DNA of 64,000 nucleotides from Acanthochlamys bracteata. Taxonomy: Eukaryota; Streptophyta; Magnoliopsida; Pandanales; Velloziaceae. The position numbers were made by a program, and so were the translations under genes. Below are positions 47,067 to 59,555 of this stretch, in pieces; position 1 is the first letter of the stretch; the number at the start of each line of letters is the position of its first letter. Below the pieces are notes generated by a model, which ran no database searches, was not told the DNA's origin, and saw only the letters and a list, made by a program, of their open reading frames with translations. The stretch is from NCBI GenBank assembly GCA_019914995.1, contig CM034138.1:1860001-1924000 (forward strand). The letters run 5' to 3'.

Positions 47067-49127
47067 CTAGAAGAGGTACATAGATGCAGCTGAAGTAAGA
47101 ATTGTTGTTAGAAGCACCGACGCTGCATTAACAGCATCATTGTCCAAGATGTCCACCCCTGAGATTCTTTTTACGGTTGGTGAACGCTTGCTAACAACCT
47201 GCATGATCATCATGAGAGTTTCACAGTATTGCATTTAAGGTGGTTAAACAGTATCTGCTAGCTGGACATAATTTGTTAACCTTATCGTCCTTTTCATGTT
47301 CTTTTGTTTGTTATGCCAATCATCTGTGCGGTTTTGCAACCCTTCAAAAGGAAACTATACAAAGTATTATACGTAGTTCTATTTACCTTCTTTCGCAATG
47401 TGCAATATCCACTAAACTGAAGGGTTGCACCGAGTAGTGAATCAATCAAGCTCCCACATAAACCTACTGCAGCAGCAAGGGGTATAACCAAAAGCTGCCT
47501 CCAGCTAACATCATTAGCACATTTGACAGTCAAAAAGCCAAGGATAACATAAGTCAAGCCAATGAGGAAACCAGCTGCAGCTGCTGCTAGAAGACCATCA
47601 ATGGTAACCGCACCATTTGTACCCTTCCGAACTGGCTGGTAACAAAGATTTTAAAGATTTACTCAAGCTATTTTGCTCTTCAATTCCAGAAAAAAGTTAC
47701 AGTGACGGATATCATCATATAAAGCACAAGTGGGAGGAAAAAACTAAAAACTCGAACATGGCAGTTCTATATTAGTGGCATACTGCAGTCTACTTAAGGT
47801 CACTACTCCTCAAAAGATAAAAGGTCTCTGCTAGAGAAGGTCTCTGCTAGACAGATAGTAATTGGACAAAGATAAATGTCTCCAATTCTAAAGTACTCAA
47901 AGTCTTACTGTCACATAACTTCTTGTTTAACACAACAGCAAATGATAGTGAAGAAGTTTAACTTTAATTTTACCATGACCTACAGATTTTAAAGACCATT
48001 ATAGTAAACAGAAAAAGTTTTGGGAGGCAGGGGGGCAGTGGAGCTAGGGATGATAAACTTCACGAATACTCCTAATCCTACACATTGTTTAATTCAGATC
48101 TAAGTAATCTCAAATGAAAGTTCACATAAACAGAAGTCTAAAGTGAGACAATGCAACTATGGCTTCAACCTGAATATCGAGCTAAAGCTATCATGGACAG
48201 ACATTGACTCACAAAGCCTAGGGTTACTTTGAAAATACATTCTTCATCATTCTAGGGCTCACATTCTCAACATTATACATAAAGACTATCTAAACTTATG
48301 CAGATGGTTCAGATTACTATATTGTGATATTGCTAAGTAGAAACTCCAAATAAAGAAAGACAAACTCTAGATTTTTTTTCTACACAACTTGTAACAATGT
48401 AATAAATCCACTACCTTAAAAGTCGTGATCAACCTTGGTTGCGCATTGCTAAGTACACCAATCTCAGAAGACCAAGTATCACCATTACAACAAGCGTAGT
48501 GTCCAATGACGCCACCAATGAGCCCAGTAATAAGCTTCGACTCTTTCGTGTCCAAACACCTATCTCCTCCACCAGTCTTATAACCAACAATGATAATCAA
48601 CACTGTCGCGATTGCACTATTACACAGAACCTGTACCCTGATGAACATCAAACAGCAGCAGCATCAGGCAAACTACTACAAGTTAACAATAAAGCAAATG
48701 TTGATTTTCCATTTATTGATGCAAAAATTCTATCTTTGAATGCAAATTGAACAACTAATTAGTTTCTAGAATCTTCACAACACTACATCATCTTTCCATC
48801 AAGGGGAAAAAAAGAACTCTTTTTCTACCCAAAACAAGAAATTTCAGAGAGAGATTTCACTGACCAGTTTCTTTGTCCACCATCTTTATGGTGAGCATCA
48901 AAAGATCTCTTCTTGTCCTCGCCAAGGCGTGTGAGTTTGGATGAAGTGAAGAAGAAGACAAGAATCAGCGCTCCGAATCTGATCCCGGCGAAGATATGAA
49001 TCGCTAGTACGAAGAAACCAACCAAAGCGCCGGACAAGTCGAGTGATTTACGCTTATACGCACGCCAAGCTATCAACGCCGCCGTCAGTATCGCCCCCGT
49101 CGACCGGATCGTCACCGCTGTATCCAT
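47067..49127 (-). CDS. PGR: PGR / TMEM19-type DUF92 membrane protein
   Basis: Four exons, 288 aa, from 49127 down: 49127-48865, 48637-48415, 47635-47387, 47198-47067. The length matches the Arabidopsis protein PGR (Plant Glucose Response) as I remember it. DUF92 signatures: [15 protein letters not shown] near the start, [20 protein letters not shown], the conserved [40 protein letters not shown] and the tail [15 protein letters not shown]. Six or so hydrophobic segments indicate an integral membrane protein. PGR is linked to glucose response. DUF92 also contains the plastid phytyl-phosphate kinase VTE6, but no transit peptide is seen here. An upstream in-frame Met at 49193 exists, but the Met at 49127 fits the family start better. 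A small 17-bp tandem repeat (about 47822-47855) lies in intron 2. Confidence 0.93.
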
Positions 49128-50206
49128 CTCAAAGAATCCAACAACTGTTGCAGAGAGGTTGACTGGTTTATCATGACCAACACACCCCATCAATTTTTTT
49201 TTTTAAAAATTGATTTTTTCTTTTTGGGTTTTCGTATTTTTGTTCTATTTGGAACGTGATTATCATTACCATACAATTATAATTACTGACTGAAGTTGTA
49301 TTAAATTGTTGCTGTTTATCAAGTGAAAGTTAACTAGCTCGAGACTGCTGGAGCGTTTGAACGTCATTTTGATATAAAATATTCCGAAATAAAAAATTTT
49401 ATTTTTTAAAAATAAATTTTATTTAAAAAAATAAAAATATATAATAAAAAAATTTTATTACGTAAAACTTTTTTATATTTTTTAAATAAATTTTAATATT
49501 TACAAAAAATAAATTAAAAATTAAAATTTACTTTGAGATAACAATGCCACCGAATTATAAATGTGTAAATACAAAATATTTCATATTAGATTTACCATGA
49601 ATATATCAATTATGTATGGTTTTTTTATAAAAAAATTTTTGCAAAATTTTTTAACAAGAACTCTATTTGTTTGTGTACATGGTTCAGCATATGTCTACAC
49701 AGCAACGGTAGAAAACAACAAGCCAGCTACATATCTCTTAAAGCTTTTCTGTTCTGAACTTCATCGAAGATCTTCTTGAAACAAACCTGTAAAAATAACC
49801 CAAACATTTGCCTCAGTCACTAGTTGAAGAACTTCGATTGAGAAATAGGTTCACATATTAACGTCTATCCAAGCTAGGCAGATCTTTCTGCAAGAACGAT
49901 ATCTGTCACGCAGTCCTGCTAGGTAGAAGGGGAAATACAAAAAAAGATTAGCTAATTGCACAAATCAGAAATTTAAAATGTGCAGTATGCAACTGCAAAT
50001 AACAGAAAAACTACTCATCTAATGGGCGGTTTCACAAGATTATATATTTGCAGAGACAATTCGGTTTAACAGTTCAGACAACACATAATTTAATTTCTAA
50101 CACTGGCATTACACTATTCTGCAATAGGAAGACTAGAGAAGGAAAGTGTTGATACTAAAAGGCATACCAGATTGAAGAATGAAAAAACTTGACATGATTT
50201 CGTCAG
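49128..50206. other. Intergenic: PGR promoter and 3' flank of the TDRD3-like gene
   Basis: 49200-49250 is the PGR promoter side. 49370-49540 is a nearly pure A/T block. 49740-50206 is probably 3' UTR of the minus-strand gene above. Confidence 0.4.
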
Positions 50207-52563
50207 TCAACCAAATCTTCTCCTTACCCTCCCTCTTCCCCTTCCCCTTCCTCTGCTGTGCTCTCGTCGATCTTCATTACCACGAACCTGTCCACCACCA
50301 AAGCTGAACATGTTCATTCTTATTTGGTCTGCTTCTGACTGTGCGGATTCCTCCTGATGGGTAGCAGAAACTTATAAAGCTCTTTCTAGTAAACTGTTTT
50401 TATTCCGACAACAGAAACACAAGTTCAGAAATTTGAAGTTACAGGGCTAATAAAATAGAAACTTACATGGAAATCTTCCAAATCCAATTTGTGCTGCAAT
50501 TGTCGAGCAAGCTCCTCATCATGGCTAATATCTTGCGTATGATCTTGAACAGCAGTCTTCATGCTGTTCCCTTTGATCCTCTCCCATTCATCTAATGTCA
50601 AAACCTGTGACTCTTCTTGCCTACCTTTCCCCCTATTCTTATGAGTCCAAGGATTCCTGTTTCCTTGACTAGGCTGAGCCATTTTCTGCAAGAGTTTCTG
50701 CGCAGCAGCTTGATTTTGTACTGGAACACTTTCACTCACTGCAAAAGCACCAGAGAATCATACCCACATGAATAAAACAAAGCTCAAGATATGAAAAGCA
50801 TTCAAACCTTCTTTAGGTCTGATCTCAGCACTGCTGAGTTTGTTCACTGTTTTTTCTGTTCCAGAGACAACTTTTGGATTATCTCCAACATTGCATGTCT
50901 CTGTAAAACCACCTTGAGGTTGTTTTGAGGCCATGCTTTTTTGAGGTCGTGCTCCTCTCTTAAATTTCTCAAATGGAGGTGGACCAGCATCATTGTCCGT
51001 TTCAGATACTCTCAAGGATGAACGAGAAAAGCCTGAGAATTTCTGACTCATTTGCCATTCTTCAAATAAAGATTGGACGAGACCTCCCACAATGACCAAA
51101 ACTTTACTGTTCAGACACAAAATACCATTTTGTACATTGATTTTGTTCTTCAAACGAACCTAAGAGAAGAACAGAGCAACAAATGAATACCAGAATATTA
51201 TCTACAGTACTATAAGTCACAAGTAGCTTCACCTAACTCAACAGCAACATGCAGAAAATGAGGAATATAAATAAAAAGCAGTAGATAATAGAGTGGTAAA
51301 AGTCAAGACAGTTGGGGAATGAGTTATTTGGATGTTTGCTCTAAAAATTTAAAGACTCCAACCAACAAATATGTTGTTTGTAAACTTGTATAAACAAACA
51401 GCAGCAGCTATATTTAGAAATAAATCATGAATAGCACAAACTTGAAGAACAAAGTACCTTGGTACCAGGAACAATATCTTGCGTAATTGATGGAATTGGA
51501 GTATACTCTACGGCTTTCGCTTCTGAATGACCATCAGTAAGGACAAAACAAAGGAGACGATGTTTCTGTGAACTACCAAATGATGCATCAATGCTGCTAT
51601 GATATACATCCCTGATTGAAACTACCTGAAACAGTGGAAAGAGAACTTTCCTTTCAAAAGTACGGGAGAAATGGAGGCAAGAATTGAATAATTCTGCATT
51701 ATGCATAGTTTGTGAAATGCATTCTAAAGGTCAAAGACAGATTTCATGAAAATGAGAACCTAATGAAAATGAGAAAACTAACCCAAACAGACCCTCTTCC
51801 ATGAATTATACAGTTATCTCCATGGAAAAGACCGCTCTTGGAAGAAAATGCATATATGCCTATCTGCCAGGAGAGAATTCTATAGCTGCAAAAAATTGTT
51901 CCAGTGCAAATAAAACATGTTCCCAGCTAAAAATTGCTCTTCAAAATATGTCATGGCCAAGACGCTGCAGGTCATTTACATCACTTAGATTTCAACTCTT
52001 CATAACAAACAACAAGTTTGGTTCACCATCTCACCTTCTTCCATCATGAAGTACGCCACTAATTGAGAGGTACGCCCACAATTTGAGCCCTTATCACTCT
52101 CCAACAGAAAAATAAAAACACAACCTTTGAAAACTAAAAAGAGAATTTCACCAAAAATTGAGATAGCCTTAGAAACTAAAATAATAAAATTCCCTTAACG
52201 AATAGTTAAAATCCATTATTCATTTAAAAGGAAACAAAACTTTCAGCATAATCACGCATTCAAATCAAAAGAGGAACAAAATAAATTAAAAAAAAGCAGA
52301 TTCGTGACGGGTCTTACTTGCAAAACTTTGGGTCCATTGATTTGGTTCAGTTTCTTGAGAGCAGAAGGATCAGGTAGAGCTTTCCCGCCAATAGATTTCA
52401 AGTCCATGTTCAAGAGCTCGGTTTCCACCGAGTTGAGGCTAGGAAATTGTTGAGATTGAATGAGCGCTCGAATCTCTTCAAGGTCATTGAATCTCCAACC
52501 GCTCGAGATCAGTGCCTCGATGATCTCCTCCACCCCCGCCGCCGTCGAGCTCTGAGAATCCAT
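50207..52563 (-). CDS. DUF1767/RMI1-TDRD3-like OB-fold protein with RG-rich tail
   Basis: Five exons, 394 aa, from 52563 down: 52563-52318, 51625-51458, 51159-50808, 50738-50467, 50353-50207. The N-terminal part (EEIIEALISSGWRFNDLEEI, later VVSIRDVYHSSIDASF and PSITQDIVPGTKVRLKN) is the DUF1767 plus OB-fold arrangement shared by RMI1 and TDRD3, partners of topoisomerase 3. The middle is polar and disordered. The C-terminus is a short Arg-Gly repeat (RGRGRGRGRVRRRFG), likely to bind RNA and be methylated. I see no Tudor domain, although plant homologues are often annotated as Tudor domain-containing protein 3. The role in RNA/DNA topology with TOP3beta is inferred. It lies between PGR and CYCA2, same strand. 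Confidence 0.82.
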
Positions 52564-53127
52564 CGCTCGCCGGTATCAAAGTGAGAGCGGTACACGAGAG
52601 TGGAGAAAAATTCTAGTGATTGATTCACGGGTCGGGAAAATACCCGATCTTGGTCTGCAGTCTGCGTACTTTCATTTTGCCTAAAACAACCCTCTACTTT
52701 TCATTATATATAACAACTTCATTCATTGAACTATGTTTCAGCAAACAGAAACATACAAGCAAGCATTCAGAACTACAGTAAGAAATTTTTGAGTTCAACT
52801 TTGTGAATGAAGCCATTTTACGCCATCACATTACATTTATTAAACTGGTGAGTTTGTGAATCAGGCCATCCATGGATATGGAGCTTTTACAGACTATACA
52901 TAAAGAGGCCTGCTTTAGACGCAAACGCGATACAAGCTGCTGTTGAACTGAATGTTGTAAACAACAATTACAACCCTGATTCACAAACAAAAAGAACTTG
53001 TAAAAAGAACAAGGATAGATCACAAGCATGTAAGGGAGATTAACAACAAAGAATACATGGCAACAACATGTGCCTGACAACCTTCTGTTGACGGCCTCTG
53101 AAGTTGAAACAAATGGAAAATCTATCT
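52564..53127. other. Short intergenic: TDRD3-like promoter and CYCA2 3' UTR
   Basis: About 560 bp. The half near 53127 is probably cyclin 3' UTR. The minus-strand ORF at 52826-53080 shows no motif. Confidence 0.4.
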
Positions 53128-56100
53128 TCAGGAGAACAGAGATTGAACAAGTTCTGGAGAAGTCAGAGCTGCCACTGAATTGAACTGTAATGACAAAAAT
53201 TTTTAGAACATTTAGTACAAAATTCGTATTGGCATAAACTGTTGTATAGACAGGAAATAAACCAAGGCTAGAAGGTATATAGATTGAACTGATAACCTTA
53301 AAATACAGTTTAATGTCTACGGGTCAACAATTCAACATAAGAGAATGCTATTTGTCACCGAAACTAAACTAAAGACACCTTTTTTACAGATGTGGAATCA
53401 AACTGCAGATATTAGTCTCATTCACTTATTTGCACATACACATCATTCATGATAATAACTAAATAAAGCACAGAGATTGCATCTACTTCACCATTCTTAA
53501 ATCACTAGACATAAGCTATACCTTCTCTTGCTTATACTTTTCACGTATTGCATTGAGATCGTCCTTTCTCACATTCATCTGCAACTCCTGCAGTGCAAAA
53601 ACTGCTCCTCTAAGATCTGAAGCCGTGTAGGATGTATGATGCACCAAAGTAGAGTTCTGCATGAAAGGGCATCCTCTAAATCAGAATAGTCATAGAAACA
53701 GATTAAGGAAAGGAGGAAGGGGGAGAGAGAGCATTTGCACAGACCCATGGGTGGTCGGACTGATTCAGTGTCCACCTTGCTACGAACACAGCAGATGCAG
53801 CTACTACTGAAGGAAGATAGTCTATAAAACCATAATCGATCAAAGTCAGCTCTGCCAAATAATTGGTCAAGTTAACAAGGTGGTTAGGGGTGTCCTGCAT
53901 CAGAAATTTGTTAAACATAAGAAATGCATTCCAAAGCCACAAGAACTTCAACTCAGAATAGAAGCATGTGAAAAAAAAAAAAAATCAGACAAGTAATGTA
54001 CCTTGTAACAAGCTTGCGCAGCACGAATAAATCTCCTGCATGTTGAAAACAATTAAATAATATCACAAAGAATATCCTACACCAATTTTCAACAACAATA
54101 TTATAGTAGACAAACTATTTACCTGAGAAATTTCTTTATGGTTGGGATAGATAGTTGAAACTGCAACTGATTCAATACCTGAATCTCCATTTCCAGTACC
54201 TTCAACCGTTGTAAAGTCAGAATATGAAAAGTATTCACAGTATAGATTTCTCTTCTACGAAAACAGATATATACATAAATGACCATTAATTAAAGCAAAA
54301 GAGTATACCTCTTCCTTCTTATATGTGTTGTCAGTTATAGAGCAAAATTCGTCAACACGAGGAGCAGTAACTTCTTCATACTTCCTGTGTTAAAAGAAAT
54401 AGTAAAACCAGCCATGTAAGTTGTTCTATAATTGCTCTTGATCACTTTAGAAAGTAAATAGTGAGAATGAAGTGAAGCAATTCCTACAATCATCCACAGG
54501 TACAATGAAATAGCATGCTTCAACAAGAAATATAAATGGCTGTTTCTTGTAGAAAATGAAAGGAACAAATATACTGTTCAAATATCCTGAAAATAAACCA
54601 TTGGGGATCAATTATGGACCTCCCAGAACAGTGTATGCAATTTGAACCAATTGCTAAGATTGTGACTTGTTTATTACCACTAGCATTAAGTCAAGAAATG
54701 AATATCTGCACTTGCCCACATAAACTTATCCTCAGCTACTCTGTCATCCAAATTTTGTAAGAAATTAAACTCTTTGTCATCAAAGTAATAAGACATGCCT
54801 ATTCATGCATGATAGAACAGAAACGGGAATATTGTAAGATTGCTCCTATACAACTCCTTCAGTATAGGATTATATTGGGATTAGTGTTCTACTTTGCCTA
54901 GTTGTCAGCATGTACAAGATTATAACCAGTTCAGTCAAGATTTACTCTGCATAAGAGCCATAAGATATAATTTGATTAGATTTTCTAATCAAGCTAACAA
55001 GGAGGTGAGATCCTGATAATGATGTTGGGATAGCATTCCAACAACACAGATTGAAATATCGTAAGATTGTTCTACCCAACTCCATCAGAATATTCATATT
55101 AGTGTTATAGTCTCTTGCCATTGTTCTGGCTATACAAGATTAAAACCATTTCAGTGAAAAGCTTGTTCTGCATAGGAGCCATAAGACATAATTAGATCAC
55201 ATTTTCAAATCAAACCACCAGATCCATTTATAACAAGGAGCTATAGATCCTGATAATGAGATTGCAGACTGTTAGGATTGCAACAATACACCAATTAGAG
55301 GAGACTTACGACGCAATCAACATGCAGGTAATGCCAAGAAGTTGCAGCTTTTGTTTTACTACATAGTTCTCAGAGAGAAATTGGTCAATCATATTGACTG
55401 TGAGATAAAGACTATCTGGAGCAAGGTCGTATTCTTCAGAAACCTGGGCAAATTAAAAGCGTTAATTACCACACATCTTCCTAAAGGGACGGAAGCGACG
55501 AGCATCAGCAAAAACAAACTTTTGAAAAGAACAATGAATTGATATGGAATGATCATGTTAACTTGCAAAACTTTCAAATAAAAAACGCTCCATGTAAGAT
55601 AAAAAAAATGCCAAGGTTATGTATAGCAACATTCGTGTGAAAGTACACAAACAAAATTGTTGGAGATACGTACAAAACGTTAATTGGAGAAAAAAACAAG
55701 ATTTTAATAAAGCAAAGTTGAAGGCAAAAACCTCTACAAGCCAATCGATTAATATGCCTCTCATGCGTGAGTTTATATCTCCCTGCAAGGTCTCCATGTA
55801 CTTAGAAGAAGGCCTACGGATAAGCTGGTAAAAAAAAATTAATGCATAAGACTTATATTAACTAAGACAATAAAAATTGCGTCTTCCAAGATAAGCAAAA
55901 GGATGGTCTACTGTACATTCTAAAAACTCAAAGTTTTGGTTACAGTCTAGAATCATACCTCTGCTGCACGCAGGTTTTCATAAATATCAGAAGCATAGGA
56001 GCTGCACAGTTTCAGATCTCTATGATCTGCATCAATGTCTACAATGCCTAAAGCAGTCAATCTTCCAGGATCACCACTATTTCTGTCATCTGCAGCAAAA

Positions 56101-57171
56101 AAAAACTCAAGATCTCACCAGCAAGCAAGGAAACAACTATATCATTGATGTAACATGTATTTCTATCTTACATACTGCAACACCTCAAGGATTCTTCTTA
56201 GAAAAAACTATGATGATATCATAGTATCACCTGAACCATGAAATGAAGCATTCTTTCAGTTACATCTCTGTACTTCAACTAAATTCAGGCAACAGTTTCC
56301 ACCGTTCTTTCTAGTAGCAGGGATACATCTACATATAAAAATTTTAGAGAAAACCTGCATAAAGTGTATTTCCCACCTTTAGCGGCTTCTGCCTTGTAAG
56401 TAACAGTAGTCAACTTGGTTTCTTTAGCTTTCATAAACACAACTGTATCTTGTGAGTGCAAAGTCAGAATCTCCTTAACCCCATCAGTCATTGTATTTTT
56501 GGCATCGTAAATAACAGAAGTGCTATCTTGTGAATCTAGGATCCGGGACTGGAATGCCTGCAAGCCTTCCACCATTTCTTTTCTATCATCATTAGCCTGT
56601 GTACTTCCAACAGAAACAGGAGCTAACTTAAGACACTCAGAAGTGGAGCATGACTTGGCATCACAAGCTTTCAGTCGTGGGACTTTAGGCTGAAGAGTAG
56701 ACAACAAACAATCAGTAAACAAAATAATAGAAAATCAGTTACGAATAGCATGATCTGCCATTGTGGGAAGGATCAGAAACTGATTACAGATCTTGGGCAT
56801 ATTGATTGTCATAATTCTATCTAATGACAAGCTTCTTATTGCTGACATTTAAGCATGATAATCGCTCCTAGAACTAATAAAAGGAAGGGTCTTCGAACCT
56901 GCAATCTTTTAGTGGTGATACAGTTCTTATATGAGCTCTCGCGGCATATGTTTGTGACATCCTTAAGAACCGCCCTGTTTTTGTTAGGAACTGCAACGGC
57001 TGCACAACTGTTCTCATCAATAGCAATTCTCTTTGAGTTGTCACGTTGCGTACGCTTCTTCTCAGCCTTTAAAGGAGGCAAACCCCGATTTTCGCGAAGG
57101 GCAGCAGCTCTAGATCGTGTTATCCTAACATTGAATGACCCATTAGAAGCACTCGACGATTTCTCCTTCAT
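53128..57171 (-). CDS. CYCA2: A2-type cyclin
   Basis: Eleven exons, 490 aa, from 57171 down: 57171-56899, 56689-56377, 56089-55959, 55824-55732, 55443-55310, 54384-54309, 54199-54123, 54035-54002, 53894-53745, 53656-53522, 53184-53128. CYCA2 cyclins bind CDKB1/CDKA and restrain endoreduplication. Evidence: the destruction box RAVLKDVTN at residues 66-74; the basic N-terminus VRITRSRAAALRENRG typical of A2; cyclin box with MRGILIDWLVEV (from about 261), LYLTVNMIDQFLSENY, QLLGITCMLIASKYEE and KKFLRRFIRAAQ; the C-terminal cyclin fold with YLPSVVAASAVFVARWTLNQ; and the family tail VAALTSPELVQSLF. All introns are GT-AG and phases close. The long second exon (313 bp, residues about 92-195) is poorly conserved. 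The 5' leader region contains a duplicated PPR segment (separate entry). Confidence 0.95.
54829..55262. repeat. Diverged tandem duplication in a CYCA2 intron
   Basis: Two copies of roughly 200 bp, period about 226, beginning AATATTGTAAGATTG (about 54829) and AATATCGTAAGATTG (about 55055). Both carry CATA-GAGCCATAAGA and end near GATCCTGATAATGA. They lie within the intron between exons 5 and 6. Confidence 0.7.
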
Positions 57172-57827
57172 CTTTGTCAGGGATGCTTATACTTTGTCAG
57201 TGGCAATGAGCACAAGCTTGTCAACTAGAAACCAATCAGCAAAACCTATAGCAAATCGAAATCAGTAAATTGACATGAAATGAAAATAGTACTCTATACA
57301 CAAACATAAACAATACTGATAATAGAAGCAGGAAACATCAGACAACATCCAGGAAATGTTATAGATGAAAAGAATAAATTATCCCTAATTTTTCTTTCTA
57401 AGAAAAGCTTGACCAAAAATCCTCATCTTGGTGAATGGTGTTTAGATGCCCATCAAAATCCCCATTTGATCAAAGAAAGAATAAACTACCAATTCCTTTC
57501 ATAATTTTACACAACATTGGTGCCATGGTTCCTCCACTACACAAAAAGATGCCTAACTATTTTATCAAAACGAACAAAACTTTCAAGGTATGTTCTTGTT
57601 AGGGGGAAGACATTTTCAAGAAAATGTTACACCTGAAAACCAACCAATTAACCAGAATACCGAATGACCCAACAAATTCTTTAAGAAAATGACATTTCAA
57701 GTAAGAACCAAGCAATCAATTAAAAAAAAAAAAGAACACATTCAGAGAATGGGACTAGATCCATACCCAAATCCAAAAAAAACGAATTTTCTAGAAGAAT
57801 TGAGATCAAGAGGGGCTATACACCTGG

Positions 57828-58382
57828 ACTCTTTCTTTAACATCATCACAAACAAAATCCACACATCCTCAAACCGCTTCTTCAACACATAGGCACCAAT
57901 CAAAAAGTTCCACGAAACTGTATCCCTTTGTCGTTCTCATCGAACAACTTCCAAGCATAAAAAATCCCACTAATTTTCGTATAGCTCATCAAAATCTTGT
58001 TCCATGAACATGTATCCAAACCAACACCAGACTTTACCAATCCACAATGTCTTGCAGCAGATGAACAGTAAGCCAAGTGCTAGCAAACCTCGATCCCGTA
58101 AAACAACAAAAACCACCAGAGCTAATGATCTTGTTCACAAATACACTGTGATTCATGGGCACTCATATACATATCATAATATCGAAAAACAAGACATGGG
58201 TATTGAATAATTCACAAAAAATTGCCCAAAAAACCAATTCTTTAAACCTCTCAGACATGAAACTGGGGAAGGTAACAAACATAGAGAACTATCTGTAATT
58301 ATTCGAAGCAAATAAAGATTAAATTCTTCCTGAAAGAAACAAGAAACCTTGAACTAAACTAGAGAGAGAGAGAGAGAGAGAG
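57828..58382 (-). repeat. Inverted copy of the PPR gene 5' end, inside the CYCA2 leader region
   Basis: Read on the minus strand this is about 92% identical (by eye) to plus-strand 59556-60106, i.e. the last 280 bases before the PPR start codon plus its first 270 coding bases. The final 46 bases before the breakpoint (ending GTGATGATGTTAA) are identical. The copy cannot be translated as PPR: the start codon is ACG (plus-strand 58097-58099) and a C is lost soon after (GCACTTGG for GCACCTTGG). It ends at a possible splice donor TCCAG|GTGTAT at 57823, so it may be part of a CYCA2 leader exon. Confidence 0.92.
58361..58382. repeat. (AG)11 microsatellite
   Basis: Twenty-two bases of AG at the outer edge of the inverted copy. 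The corresponding CT run is shorter at the PPR side (about 59554-59567), so the homology starts in this repeat. Confidence 0.95.
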
Positions 58383-59527
58383 ATCCACCACCGCCGCTAC
58401 ACGCTTCCGAATATCGTAACTCCGCCTCACTCTGGCGCCGGTGAGGCTAGAGTGAGATCCGGTGAGCGAACGAGAGCGATAGATCGGGAGTGGAGAACAA
58501 GTAGTGAACTTCTCAGTCTATCTCTCTCTCAGTTATTAATATTATAGAGCGGGACAACGAAACAGTTCAAAATTCTAATCATTTTTGCAGTAACTGTTCT
58601 ATTTATGTTGTTTGATCAAATCAAGTTATAAGGGACTGATAATGTAAATTTACTGTACCTTTTTGTTGGGCCTGATTAATTTGGACCCAACACTGTTGAG
58701 GCACGTTTTATTGAGTTTTACAGTTTCTGAAACAATTAATTTTAATTATAAAGTTGTTAATTAAGGGGGAGAATTTATTCATGGCACGTTTTTTATTTAT
58801 TCTGTTTCCATTTTTGGCAATTATTATATTTTCAAAAAAAATATAAAAAATAAATGATTGAAAAACGTGAGTTTGGTAAGATGAATATTAGAACAATTTA
58901 AGAAATATATGACTTAATTATATAGTTGGCCATTATTAGATGCTCTGAAAAATTGAAAAGTGATATAAAATTATTTCTAAAGTTTTATATTATGTTAATA
59001 AAATATTTTTTATGAGTTGTATATCCATGAATCGTGGTGTTTTTTTAATAGATTGCTTACTTACTTTCTTGCCAAAAGATAAAGAGCTAGTTGTCAATCA
59101 AATGCTGTCATTATAATGTAAACGAAAACAAGAAACATTTTTTCAAAAAAAAATAACAAATATGAGCCAGACAGAAATGGACCCGGCACAACAAAAACCA
59201 GACCACACTGGTTGTTCTGTTTTAAAATTAATAATACAAAGCGGACTCAATATGCAAATAACAAAAAGGACCATAAATTTCGAGTGAGCTGGGCCCAACT
59301 GCTGTTCTAAATTCGCAGTGCTGTCCCCAAATGTGAACTTAATCATATTAGTCCTTGTTATTCTAAGTAATAGTTTATATCTAGCGATTAAAATAATTCA
59401 GAAACACCCTCTCCTATTTGATTTACAAAGAGGTGTCTAGGGTTTTTAATTTTCCTTCCTCCCCTCCGCCGTTTTCCGCCGGAGTCCCTCGGTTTTCTTC
59501 ATCTACGGCGTTCTACCAACTAGAAAA

Positions 59528-59536
59528 TTTCCCGCC
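59528..59536 (+). promoter_or_regulatory. E2F-like site
   Basis: TTTCCCGCC, a perfect match to the canonical plant E2F site core TTTCCCGC, about 300 bp upstream of the PPR ATG and about 1 kb from the CYCA2 leader. Sequence match only. Confidence 0.4.
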
Positions 59537-59555
59537 ACCTCCAGGTCTTTCTCAT

